From Acetobacterium malicum subsp. dehalogenans DSM 11527 (GTDB taxonomy: Bacteria; Bacillota; Clostridia; Eubacteriales; Eubacteriaceae), in assembly GCF_000472665.1 (NCBI RefSeq), contig NZ_AXAC01000023.1, positions 1,603-57,684 of the forward strand: 56,082 nucleotides of DNA, read 5' to 3'. Under the pieces are notes generated by a model. That model worked only from the letters and a program-made list of their open reading frames with translations, did not search any database and was not told where the DNA came from. This document shows positions 44,502 to 53,900 of the stretch, one piece after another (the stretch's first letter is position 1; each line of letters opens with the position of its first letter). The translations under genes were made by a program, and so were the position numbers.

Positions 44502-45813
44502 TTCCATAGTGATATTAGGTTTAGCACTGATATTTATTATCCTCGGTCTTTCTAATGTTCTGTTTTTGATTATGGGAATTATCATTGCCGGTAGCTTTAT
44601 ATTTATCAGTGGGGCGGAAGGAATATATGGTTTGTTTTTCATGCTGCCATTTTCGCCGATCATGAAACTAGCACCAGGAGGGAATACTTTTTTTAATATT
44701 CTCATTGCTGTGTATATCCTCAGGATGATTTTTTTGAATCAGAAAACCAAGATGACACTCTATCAGATTCTTTCAATTCTCGCACTTATTATTTTTTCCC
44801 TGCTTAATACAGGGGACTCAAGTTTGATAAAGCTAGTGGAGCTGGTTATTTATTTTGTGTTAGCTTTTTTAGTAATGAACACTAAGGATAATATAAAGGT
44901 GCGGAAATTGCTGATGTTTTTTGTAGCCGGCATCATCATTGCATCAGTTCTAGGGTCTTTCAGCGATTTAATACCTGGCCTAAGCGGTTTTATGCAAGAA
45001 ACCCGGATAAAATTAGAAGACGGTGATGTTATTGGTAGATTTTCTGGAATTCAGACAAATCCAAACTTCTATACCATGGACATCACGATTGCGATTGCGG
45101 CGCTATTATATATGATCGGCATGAAAAAACATCGTTGGTATGACTATGTTTTGGTGATTATTTTATTAGGATTTGGGATATTATCTTTGAGCTTGTCTTT
45201 TATGCTTGCAATGGGCGTTGTTTTTATACTCTATTTAATATTCAAAATCGTTCAGTTGACCAAGTTATCCTTTGATGTTAATGTTGTTTTAAGAGGTATC
45301 ATTTTTATCGCACTGACACTATTTATTATTTCAGAAATTAGTAATTTGCCTTATATGAATATTTATTTCCAGCGATTGGGGATTGGAAATTTTGTTGATC
45401 AGAGTCTATCAGATCTTACTACTGGTCGTTCTGATATCTGGTCGGATTACTTGAGCTTGTATCTAAGTGATTGGAGAATTTTCCTGGTAGGAGTAGGCTA
45501 TTCTGTGGAGGCTTATGATTTAAGACAAGCACATAATTACTTTCTTGAACTCTTAGTGCATTTAGGGATCATTGGGACAATCTTGTATTTTAATGTCTTA
45601 AACTCAATTTTTAAGCCATTTTCGATGAAAATAAAAGGTCGAATGTTATGTCTTTTACCTTTAGCAGCATTAATATTTCGAGGTTTTGGGATTAATTTAT
45701 TTTTCAGAGAAAATTTCATCTTTTACTTGATAATCTGTGCCTTGATTATGGCTGACAATGACAGTATAGGTGATTTGAGAATACCTCGAAATGGAGCTGC
45801 AGATGAAAAATAA
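44479..45813 (+). CDS. O-antigen polymerase/ligase-like membrane protein (Wzy type)
   Basis: 444 residues from ATG 44479 (GAGG six bases upstream); about ten to eleven membrane segments. The periplasmic loop and following span carry the family hallmark DLRQAHNYFLELLVHLG (RxxHN). It polymerises repeat units on the outer face of the membrane. The start lies inside the previous gene and the end overlaps the next one. Confidence 0.85.
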   Translation: MITRKSTNSIVILGLALIFIILGLSNVLFLIMGIIIAGSFIFISGAEGIYGLFFMLPFSPIMKLAPGGNTFFNILIAVYILRMIFLNQKTKMTLYQILSILALIIFSLLNTGDSSLIKLVELVIYFVLAFLVMNTKDNIKVRKLLMFFVAGIIIASVLGSFSDLIPGLSGFMQETRIKLEDGDVIGRFSGIQTNPNFYTMDITIAIAALLYMIGMKKHRWYDYVLVIILLGFGILSLSLSFMLAMGVVFILYLIFKIVQLTKLSFDVNVVLRGIIFIALTLFIISEISNLPYMNIYFQRLGIGNFVDQSLSDLTTGRSDIWSDYLSLYLSDWRIFLVGVGYSVEAYDLRQAHNYFLELLVHLGIIGTILYFNVLNSIFKPFSMKIKGRMLCLLPLAALIFRGFGINLFFRENFIFYLIICALIMADNDSIGDLRIPRNGAADEK

Positions 45814-46513
45814 AATTATATTTCTGGAGTTTAACGGAATTCCCGGTTCAGGCAAAACAACGTTATCAAACAGGGTGATTGCAGATATGAAAAGTGCGGA
45901 TTATCCGGTTGAATCCTATCATCAGATAATTAAAAAACCATCCAGGAAAAATTTAAAACACTTATTGCTGTTTCTATTCAGGATAAAACCTTCAAGTTTT
46001 AAAATAGGATATCTGGCAGTAATGTATCTGATAACAAATAAAAAACTCAATCATGAAAACTGGTTAAGGGTGATTTCTTTAGTGGTGTTATTTGATTTTT
46101 ATCAAAAAAAAAACCGTGACAATGTCCAAGAAGTTATTCTAGTTGATCAGGGAATTGCTCAACAAATTATTTCGATGCTTTACGAGTCTGAGCTGATAGC
46201 CGACAAATATGTCATAAAATTAATCAGATATGCAAAAAAAAAGGACCTGGGCATATTCATTGTCAATGTCGATCTCGATATCAAAGCCTCTTTTGAGCGA
46301 TTGACGAAGCGAAAAGGAAATATTTCACGAATACAGAAGTTGAACGAGGCGAGCGCCATTCATACTTTAACCATCCAGCAGAATAATTTTAATAAAATCA
46401 GAAAAATTATCAAAGAACTGGAGCTCGAGAGTCTTAATGTGAATACCCAAGTCTGTATCGATGAAAACGTGTTGCTGATAGAAAATTATATAATGGGAAT
46501 TCAAAACCAATAG
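45803..46513 (+). CDS. P-loop kinase-like protein (thymidylate-kinase-like fold)
   Basis: 236 residues from ATG 45803; GGAG lies 7 bases before it. P-loop GIPGSGKTTLS near residue 10; a basic middle, then VILVDQGIAQQ and FIVNVDLDIKASFERLTKRKG, like dTMP/nucleoside kinase lids. Its place in a polysaccharide cluster suggests a sugar, lipid or polymer kinase, but no substrate can be named. Confidence 0.75.
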   Translation: MKNKIIFLEFNGIPGSGKTTLSNRVIADMKSADYPVESYHQIIKKPSRKNLKHLLLFLFRIKPSSFKIGYLAVMYLITNKKLNHENWLRVISLVVLFDFYQKKNRDNVQEVILVDQGIAQQIISMLYESELIADKYVIKLIRYAKKKDLGIFIVNVDLDIKASFERLTKRKGNISRIQKLNEASAIHTLTIQQNNFNKIRKIIKELELESLNVNTQVCIDENVLLIENYIMGIQNQ

Positions 46514-46584
46514 ATTGATTGCAGATCCAGATTGTTCATTGTCGATGATACAAAAGGTGAATTACCTAAAATAGGGAGCTTGTT

Positions 46585-47550
46585 ATGAACAGTAAAATAA
46601 TGGTTAGTGTAAGTTGTATCACCTATAATCATGAGAAATATATAGCCGCAGCATTAGATAGTTTTATTATGCAAAAAACCAGCTTCAACTATGAAATATT
46701 AATCCATGATGATGCATCTACTGACAAAACAGCAGAAATTATTCGCGAATATGAGCAAAAATATCCTAATTTAATAAAACCGATCTATCAAAAGGAGAAT
46801 CTTTATTCAAAAAATGTTGATGTTGACGATCTAAACACCGAAAGAGCAACGGGAAAGTATATTGCTCTATGCGAAGGTGATGATTATTGGATCGATCCAC
46901 TTAAACTCCAGAAACAAGTTGATTATATGGAGACGCATTCTGATTGTGCACTTTGTGTTCATGCCGCTTATATTGTCAACGTTAATGGCAGGAAAATAAA
47001 GCCGGTTAGACCAAATGCGGGGAATAAAATATTTACAGTTGAAGAAATAATTGAAGGCGGTGGCGGATTGTTTGCAACAAATACGATGATGTATCCCCGT
47101 CATTTGGATGCTAACAAACCAGATTTTTATAAAAAGGCGCCAGTAACTGATTATCCATTAGCTATCTATCTTGCCTTAAAAGGAAAAGTCTATTATATCG
47201 ATGAATTCATGGCGGCTTATCGGAAAGGCGTTAGTGGTTCCTGGACAAATACCGAACAGTCAAGTCTTGAAAAAATAATCAAGCACGTTAATAATACTGA
47301 AATAATGTTGGAGTATCTTAACCAACACACGAATTATCAGTATGATGAAGCAATAAATAACAAAAATAATATAAACCAATTTAAAATTATGATTGCACAG
47401 GAACGATTTGAAGCATTAAAGGAAGACAAATTCAAAGCAATTTTTAAAAAGCTGGAAAAAAAAGAAAAAACGAAAATATTGATCAAACAGTACTTTCCAC
47501 GGTCAGTAAGAGCTTATAAAAGGCTCCGGAAAAAGTATAAAATGAAGTGA
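46585..47550 (+). CDS. Glycosyltransferase family 2
   Basis: 321 residues, GT-A fold: VSCITYNHEKYIAAALDSFI, HDDASTDKT and the acidic CEGDDYWIDPLKL (DXD region). The final 60 residues are lysine-rich, as in many membrane-associated GT2. RBS AGGGAG. Donor unknown. Confidence 0.9.
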   Translation: MNSKIMVSVSCITYNHEKYIAAALDSFIMQKTSFNYEILIHDDASTDKTAEIIREYEQKYPNLIKPIYQKENLYSKNVDVDDLNTERATGKYIALCEGDDYWIDPLKLQKQVDYMETHSDCALCVHAAYIVNVNGRKIKPVRPNAGNKIFTVEEIIEGGGGLFATNTMMYPRHLDANKPDFYKKAPVTDYPLAIYLALKGKVYYIDEFMAAYRKGVSGSWTNTEQSSLEKIIKHVNNTEIMLEYLNQHTNYQYDEAINNKNNINQFKIMIAQERFEALKEDKFKAIFKKLEKKEKTKILIKQYFPRSVRAYKRLRKKYKMK

Positions 47551-47620
47551 ACTGAGCAGCATATGTTAGACCAATCAGTTGCTGGCAGCTGAGCATTGAA
47601 GTGGAAATGGAGGAGCGATA

Positions 47621-48496
47621 GTGACACTGAAAAAATTCAAGTCGGGACTGTTAAGGTTGGATGACCGTATCCTTAAGGGAAAGCTTAAATCCTTTTACAC
47701 GCGCCGTATTAAATATTGGAGGAAAGCCTACGTTCTAACTCAGGATTTATATTTCCCGCCCCACACAGCCTCAAATAAAAATATCCGTATGGGACCGGAA
47801 GGTGAGTTGTTGGCAATTGGGGGTGACTGGGAACCGGAGCGCATTATTCTGGCCTATAAAAATGGCATATACCCAGTTGTGTTCAGGGATCAGCCCATTC
47901 TTTGGTGGACATCAGAGCGACATTGTGTCATGTATCCCAAAGATATTCATATTCCTAAAAATATGCGGGCACTAATCCGCCAGGATAAATTTAAATTAAC
48001 AGTTGATAAAGCTTTTTACGAGGTCGTTAATGCTTGCTCAGAAACAAGAAAAGAATATACCTGGTTAACGGATGCACAGGTCCAGGCATTTCATAAACTT
48101 TATGCTCTGGGATTTGCCCATTCGGTTGAAGTTTGGCAAGATGAAAAGCTGGTTGGCGGTTTATTCGGAATTTCATTCGGATCATACTTTCACGGTGAGT
48201 CAATGTTTGCACGGGTAAGTCACACCTCAAAATTAGCTTATATCGGATTATCGATTCGACTAGCAGAAATGAACTTTGCCATTATGGATTGTGGAATTTG
48301 GCCGACAGAACATATGAAAAGTTTGGGCGCTGTCGTTATTTCACGAGACGAGTTTCTGGAGATTCTAGATAAAAGCAAGGAGGCTCCTGAAGTGATAGCG
48401 GATTGGGGTGCATTGTTTGAAAACTGGGATTTGAAGCAAGCTGTGCAAAATCATCTGGATGGTTTGACTACGAAGATGGAAGGAGCCTTGACATGA
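47621..48496 (+). CDS. Aat-family (leucyl/phenylalanyl-tRNA transferase-like) protein in the polysaccharide cluster
   Basis: 291 residues. From residue ~60 it aligns strongly with E. coli Aat: LLAIGGDWEPERIILAYKNG, PILWWTSERH, TWLTDAQVQAFHKL, GGLFG, FHGESMFAR, and DCGIWPTEHMKSLGA. Compared with E. coli, Trp111 (Trp148), Glu156 (Glu193) and Asp186 (Asp223) are kept, but Trp49 is Val86 and Gln188 is Gly225. It has a basic N-terminal extension of ~37 residues. Canonical Aat adds Leu/Phe from tRNA to protein N-termini for ClpS, mostly in proteobacteria. The 4-base overlap with the following aminotransferase (ATGA) and the cluster context suggest that it transfers an amino acid to an amino sugar. 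Start codon GTG; RBS GGAGG. Confidence 0.88.
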   Translation: MTLKKFKSGLLRLDDRILKGKLKSFYTRRIKYWRKAYVLTQDLYFPPHTASNKNIRMGPEGELLAIGGDWEPERIILAYKNGIYPVVFRDQPILWWTSERHCVMYPKDIHIPKNMRALIRQDKFKLTVDKAFYEVVNACSETRKEYTWLTDAQVQAFHKLYALGFAHSVEVWQDEKLVGGLFGISFGSYFHGESMFARVSHTSKLAYIGLSIRLAEMNFAIMDCGIWPTEHMKSLGAVVISRDEFLEILDKSKEAPEVIADWGALFENWDLKQAVQNHLDGLTTKMEGALT

Positions 48497-49593
48497 AAGA
48501 ACAGATCAATGTTACACGGTCATCGATGCCAGAATTTGAAGAGTACATGGCAGAAATTAAAGAGTTATGGGACACGCACTGGCTGACAAATATGGGCGTA
48601 AAGCACAAGAAATTCGCAAAATGTTTAAGAAACTATTTAAATGTGGAAATGGTTACGCTATTAGCAAATGGTCACCTTGCGCTTGAGTGCGCAATTGCCG
48701 CCTTTGATCTCCAGGGAGAGGTGATTACGACGCCTTTTACATTTGCATCAACCACTCATGCGATCGTCAGAAATGGCCTAAAACCAGTATTCTGTGATAT
48801 CAATGAGAACGATTATAATATTGACGTAAAAAAAATTGAAGGTTTAATTACCGAAAAAACCTGTGCAATTGTTCCAGTTCACCTGTATGGAAATGTATGT
48901 GATGTAGAAACGATCGAAAAGATTGCTCAAAAATATAAGTTAAAAGTGATCTATGATGCAGCACATGCTTTTGGAGTAACGGTTAACGGTATCGGCATCG
49001 GTAATTTTGGTGACGCATCAACCTTTAGTTTTCATGCCACAAAGGTTTTCAATACCATCGAAGGTGGTGCCGTAACCTATAATAATGAGGAACTGAAAAA
49101 AACCCTCTATTTTCTCAAAAATTTCGGGATTACTGGACCTGAATCGGTGGAGTTTGTCGGCGGTAATGCAAAGATGAATGAATTTCAGGCAGCGATGGGA
49201 ATTTGTAATCTCCGCCATATTGACGCAGAAATTGCCAGACGCCAGACTGTTTTTAATCGTTATCGAGAAAACCTGGAAGGAAACAAAGGGATAAAGCTTT
49301 TGCAACCTCAACCAGCAGTTAAAAGCAATTATGCATATTTTCCGATTGTTTTTTATGGGAAATCAAATTTAAGGAATTATGTTTTTGACGAACTGGAGAA
49401 AAATCAAATTATTCCGAGAAAATACTTCTATCCACTGACGACGGATTACGAATGTTATGCGGATCGTTTTAATTCAAACGAAACACCAGTGGCGAAGAAT
49501 ATTGCCGACCGGGTCATAACCTTGCCTCTGTATGCTGATCTGATGCTTGATGAGGTTGATCGGATTTGCAAAATCATTTTAAAATTGATCTAA
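48493..49593 (+). CDS. DegT-family sugar aminotransferase coupled to the Aat-like gene
   Basis: 366 residues. The PLP lysine is Lys184 in FSFHATKVFNTIEGGAV, a form seen in dTDP-4-amino-4,6-dideoxyglucose (viosamine) type VioA and related enzymes. The product would be an amino sugar with a free amine. The start overlaps the Aat-like gene by 4 bases. No dehydratase for dTDP-glucose is in the window. Confidence 0.88.
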   Translation: MKEQINVTRSSMPEFEEYMAEIKELWDTHWLTNMGVKHKKFAKCLRNYLNVEMVTLLANGHLALECAIAAFDLQGEVITTPFTFASTTHAIVRNGLKPVFCDINENDYNIDVKKIEGLITEKTCAIVPVHLYGNVCDVETIEKIAQKYKLKVIYDAAHAFGVTVNGIGIGNFGDASTFSFHATKVFNTIEGGAVTYNNEELKKTLYFLKNFGITGPESVEFVGGNAKMNEFQAAMGICNLRHIDAEIARRQTVFNRYRENLEGNKGIKLLQPQPAVKSNYAYFPIVFYGKSNLRNYVFDELEKNQIIPRKYFYPLTTDYECYADRFNSNETPVAKNIADRVITLPLYADLMLDEVDRICKIILKLI

Positions 49594-49687
49594 ACTTTAC
49601 TGTTGACTGATCAGAAGAATGAGGAAAATAACCTTTCAATCCTGGTTTTTAGCTTAATTGTTTTGTAGAGTGTGTGGAAGGGGGGTG

Positions 49688-50818
49688 ATGACGATTGATG
49701 TTCAAAAACAACTATTAGAAGATTTATATCAGATTAAACGAGATACTTCCGTCCTTCTGCCGAAGACCATGAAAAACAGTAGTAAGTCTAATCAGGCAGA
49801 AATAGTTATCATTGGCATGGAAAAAGATCGAACGATCTATCAAAATATATTTTTAAAATACCAATTCATTCAACTAAAAAAGCAAAAGCAATTGATGTCA
49901 GAAAATTTGGAATCATGGGTAGGATTTGATGAAAGCAAAGGCGATTTAATTCAGGTTTGCTTATTTTTATGCAGGACGAAGACAGGTCGGAACGATGTTA
50001 TAAATCTAAGTAATGGCTATATCAACAAGGTTATAAATGAATACGCGACTGCAAGCAGCCTTTCTTTCAAAGGTCCATTAATAGCATTGATCGGTTCAGA
50101 TGGGTCAGGAAAAAGTACCGTTACCACAGATCTGGAGAAGTGGTTTTCAGAAAAAATTGATTGCCGTCGCTATTACCTGGGGAGCGGTGATCATTATAAC
50201 CCCGTGTATAAACGAGTTATAAAAATGATGATAAGACGGTTTAGACTTTCCCGAGCATTGAATGAACAACAGATGATTAAAACTGGCAAAAGCCAAGTGA
50301 ACCAAATCCAAGAAAATATTCTAAAAAAGGGACTGAAAAGTTGTTTTTGTCATGTAAATGCCTTTTATTTATATCGTATTTCGGTCCACTCATTGAAACA
50401 GTTAAAAAAGTCAAAGGGCTTTTCTGCGAGCGGCGGAATTTGCCTGTTTGACAGATATCCGCAGAATCAGTTTATGGGAATCAATGACGGTCCCAAAATC
50501 AGAAAAGCATATGGACGGCTGAACAGCTCTTTGATCAACCGTTTAATTCAAATGGAAGAAGAAAACATAAACAGGTGTGTTAAAATGAGCCCTGATCTAG
50601 TCATAAAGCTGATTGTATCCCCGGAAGTCGCAATCCTGAGAAAGCCGGATCATAATATTCTGGAATTAGAAAAGAAGACAGATATAATTTGTAAGCTGGA
50701 TTTTGAAAATGCAGTTATTCACAACATCGATGCCAACCAGAAGTACGAGGAAGAATTAAAGGTGATAAAGAAATTGATATGGGATTATCTTTTTCAACTT
50801 TTGAAAATGAATGGTTAG
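49688..50818 (+). CDS. P-loop kinase-like protein with N-terminal extension
   Basis: 376 residues from ATG 49688, GGGGGG upstream. The N-terminal ~120 residues show no recognised domain. Then LIALIGSDGSGKSTV (P-loop) starts a thymidylate-kinase-like domain, with CRRYYLGSGDHYNPV and CLFDRYPQNQF. Proteins like this occur in capsule clusters and may phosphorylate a sugar, glycerol or polymer end, by analogy only. It has no clear lid motif. A gap of ~95 bases lies upstream. Confidence 0.7.
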   Translation: MTIDVQKQLLEDLYQIKRDTSVLLPKTMKNSSKSNQAEIVIIGMEKDRTIYQNIFLKYQFIQLKKQKQLMSENLESWVGFDESKGDLIQVCLFLCRTKTGRNDVINLSNGYINKVINEYATASSLSFKGPLIALIGSDGSGKSTVTTDLEKWFSEKIDCRRYYLGSGDHYNPVYKRVIKMMIRRFRLSRALNEQQMIKTGKSQVNQIQENILKKGLKSCFCHVNAFYLYRISVHSLKQLKKSKGFSASGGICLFDRYPQNQFMGINDGPKIRKAYGRLNSSLINRLIQMEEENINRCVKMSPDLVIKLIVSPEVAILRKPDHNILELEKKTDIICKLDFENAVIHNIDANQKYEEELKVIKKLIWDYLFQLLKMNG

Positions 50819-50874
50819 AACCCGGACCGACATTCTGACTTGAGATGAATCTGAAATAAAGGTGGTTAGAGCTG

Positions 50875-52365
50875 ATGAAAGTATCAAATAAAGATAAGGC
50901 ATTTTTGGGCGTTTACTGGATGACAATTATGGGTTTGGCCAGTGTCGCGATCCGGTTGTTAATCACAATGAGTTTATCAAGATTGTTACTGCCAAAAGAG
51001 TTTGGTCAGGTCGCGACGATTCAGATCATCATTAGTTTTGCGGAGATATTCTGGATGATGGGTGTAGGAAGTGCCATTGTTCAAAAGAAACAATTGTCAG
51101 ACGACTATATCGCAACCGGGAATACCCTAAACTTAATACTGGGCCTCATTATTTATGTGACCATCTTCATTTTTGCATCTCTTATTGCCGGTATTGTCGG
51201 ATCAGATGATATTACGATGCTACGGGTACTTTCGATCGTATTTGTTGTTCATAGCACTTCAGGGGTGTCGGAAGCATTACTTCAAAAAGAAATGCAATTT
51301 AAAGTCATCAGCATCATAAATACGGTGGCGGCTATTGTGAACGGAGCCGTTGCAATCATACTGGCATTTAATGGATTTGGCGCGTGGTCGCTTGTGTTTG
51401 CTCAGATTATCAGTGTTATGATACAAACAATATTGTCAATAATCAATAAGCCCATCAAATTTAGATTGAAAATTGAAAAAGAATCAGCAAAAGAACTGCT
51501 TAATTTTGGAACTGGATACGCACTCTCTAAGGTATTTAATAATATTGCCAATCAGGGAGATTATTTTGTTGTCAGTCAAACGCTTGGAAGCGCGGCCTTA
51601 GGATTTTATAATCGAGCGTATCAATTATTACTGGTGCCCACAAATCTGATAGCGACAGTGATGGAGCGGGTTTTGTTTCCTCTTTTGGCCATGTATCAGG
51701 ATGAACATGAAAAAATCCGCTATGTTGTAATGAATTTAACAGCGCTGATAGCAATTCTGGCTTTTCCAATTACGATTGTATCACTGACGATGGGAGCCGA
51801 CTTAGTTCAAGTTGTCTTGGGTCCGAAATGGGAAGAAACGATTCTCCCTTTCAAAATATTAATTGTCAGCTTGTTTTTTAGAATGGCGTATAAAATTGGG
51901 GACGCTCTGGTACGTTCTTTGGGAGCCGTCTATAAACGGCTATGGGTACAAATTGCGTATGCAACATTGGTTATTGGGGGGGCATACATTGGCAAAGAAT
52001 GGGGGATCGTTGGAGTTGCGGTGACAACAACAATTGCGATCATTATCAACTATTTTATTATGACGTTATTGATTGGCCATTTAGTTGAGCTAAAGATGAG
52101 GGAATTGTTGGGTTACCTAACCCCGATTATTCTGGTCACTGTAGTCATCGGGGGTGTCAGTTATCTGATTAGCAGTCCTGTGGCAACTTTACCATATGCG
52201 CTGCTCAGACTGATTGTTATGACTTCAGCAGTGAGCCTGATGTATATTTTTGCTTTTAGATTCGTTATCATTAAATATATGCCTGAAGATTTCAGAGGTT
52301 TTATAAGAATTGTACGCGATCAGACGATAAGAAAGATTGCACCTAAGAATAAAAACAGCAAATAA
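50875..52365 (+). CDS. Polysaccharide flippase (Wzx/MOP family), first of two
   Basis: 496 residues with about fourteen membrane spans; the MOP pattern RLLLPKEFGQVATIQIIISF near the N-terminus and GDYFVVSQTLGSAALGFYNRAYQLL fits PST transporters. It flips undecaprenyl-linked units. RBS AAAGGTGG. Followed 20 bases later by a paralogue of nearly equal length. Confidence 0.9.
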   Translation: MKVSNKDKAFLGVYWMTIMGLASVAIRLLITMSLSRLLLPKEFGQVATIQIIISFAEIFWMMGVGSAIVQKKQLSDDYIATGNTLNLILGLIIYVTIFIFASLIAGIVGSDDITMLRVLSIVFVVHSTSGVSEALLQKEMQFKVISIINTVAAIVNGAVAIILAFNGFGAWSLVFAQIISVMIQTILSIINKPIKFRLKIEKESAKELLNFGTGYALSKVFNNIANQGDYFVVSQTLGSAALGFYNRAYQLLLVPTNLIATVMERVLFPLLAMYQDEHEKIRYVVMNLTALIAILAFPITIVSLTMGADLVQVVLGPKWEETILPFKILIVSLFFRMAYKIGDALVRSLGAVYKRLWVQIAYATLVIGGAYIGKEWGIVGVAVTTTIAIIINYFIMTLLIGHLVELKMRELLGYLTPIILVTVVIGGVSYLISSPVATLPYALLRLIVMTSAVSLMYIFAFRFVIIKYMPEDFRGFIRIVRDQTIRKIAPKNKNSK

Positions 52366-52385
52366 TTGAACCTGGAAGAAGGATT

Positions 52386-53846
52386 ATGAACGATAAGCAA
52401 ATTAAATCTAAAGTGATTTCATCTTTATTCTGGAAATTTATGGAGCGACTGGGTACCCAGGGCATACAATTCATTGTTCAAATTGCGCTGGCCCGCCTTA
52501 TATTACCAGAAGAATATGGAACAATCGCATTAATCACAATATTTATCTCATTTGCCAATGTATTTGTTCAATATGGTTTTAATACCGCGCTTATCCAGAA
52601 GAAGGATGCAAACGAAACTGATTTTTCATCCGTGTTTTTTTTAAGTCTAGTGGTTGCCGGGCTATGCTATGCGATCCTGTTTGTTTCGGCGCCACTGATT
52701 GCCCAATTTTTTGAGAATGCGATGCTCATACCACTGCTTCGAGTCTTATCGATAACATTGTTTTTAGGTGGTTTGAATTCAATTCAAAATGCCGTTATTG
52801 CCAGAAATCTCGAATTCAGAAAATTGTTCTATAGTAGTCTAGGGGCTGTTGTGGGTTCGGGAATAGTCGGAATTGCGATGGCCTATAATGGTTTTGGTGC
52901 CTGGGCACTGGTAGCCCAGCAGCTAACAAATCAACTGATGGTGGCATCGATTTTGTGGTTTACAGTAAGGTGGCGGCCAGGTTTTCTTTTTTCCTTGGAA
53001 AGTTTGAAGGGTCTTTTTTCATTTGGCTGGAAACTATTAGTTTCAGCACTCATTAATATGCTTTATAATAATATCCAAAGCCTATTTATTGCAAAAATCT
53101 ATAATCCGGCAATGCTGGGTTATTTTAACCGCGGACAGCAATTTCCATCGCTGATCGTTTCAAACATTAATGGATCAATTCAATCGGTTATGTTTCCGGC
53201 CTTGGCCCTCAAACAGGATAATCTACACCGAGTCAAGGAAATGGTTAGAAGAGCGATTGTGACCAGTGCCTTTTTTATCTTTCCGATGATGGTTGGACTG
53301 GCGGTAATTGCGGAACCCCTGATCAAAATTTTATTGACTGATAAATGGTTACCCTGTGTCCCATTTCTGCAGATTTCCTGTGCTGCATACGCATTGCTGC
53401 CAATCCATACGGCTAATCTTCAGGCAATCAATGCCTTAGGTCGAAGTGATATATTTTTAAAACTGGAAATTGTTAAAAATGTTGTCAGCCTGGCGATATT
53501 GGGTATTTCGCTCGCGTTTGGTATTTATGCGATTGCTGCCGGAATGTTTTTCAGCAGTGTCGCCTCGTCATTTATAAATGCCTATCCCAATAAAAAACTG
53601 TTAAATTATAGTTATGTACAACAATTGAAAGATGTTATGCCGTCGCTTTTATTATCCCTGGCAATGGGTGTGATTATCTATAGTTTTTCATGGCTTAATA
53701 TGAATCCCGGATTAACCCTGACAATGCAGATATGTGTTGGAGTCTTAATTTATTTTGGAATGGCAAAAATACTAAAGTTTGAATGTCTGTCATACTTAAT
53801 GATAACAGCGAAAGAGTTGTTGGATAATAGAAAGAAGCGCAAATAA
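52386..53846 (+). CDS. Polysaccharide flippase (Wzx/MOP family), second of two
   Basis: 486 residues, same fold: LARLILPEEYGTIALITIFISF and SLFIAKIYNPAMLGYFNRGQQFPSL. It is diverged from its neighbour but shares the motif order. Two Wzx-like proteins may serve two glycans or two forms of one unit. RBS GAAGGA. Confidence 0.9.
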   Translation: MNDKQIKSKVISSLFWKFMERLGTQGIQFIVQIALARLILPEEYGTIALITIFISFANVFVQYGFNTALIQKKDANETDFSSVFFLSLVVAGLCYAILFVSAPLIAQFFENAMLIPLLRVLSITLFLGGLNSIQNAVIARNLEFRKLFYSSLGAVVGSGIVGIAMAYNGFGAWALVAQQLTNQLMVASILWFTVRWRPGFLFSLESLKGLFSFGWKLLVSALINMLYNNIQSLFIAKIYNPAMLGYFNRGQQFPSLIVSNINGSIQSVMFPALALKQDNLHRVKEMVRRAIVTSAFFIFPMMVGLAVIAEPLIKILLTDKWLPCVPFLQISCAAYALLPIHTANLQAINALGRSDIFLKLEIVKNVVSLAILGISLAFGIYAIAAGMFFSSVASSFINAYPNKKLLNYSYVQQLKDVMPSLLLSLAMGVIIYSFSWLNMNPGLTLTMQICVGVLIYFGMAKILKFECLSYLMITAKELLDNRKKRK

Positions 53847-53900
53847 GATGATCATCGGAAAAAGACAAAAGAGTGGTCAGATTTAAAAGTGAGGAACGAA

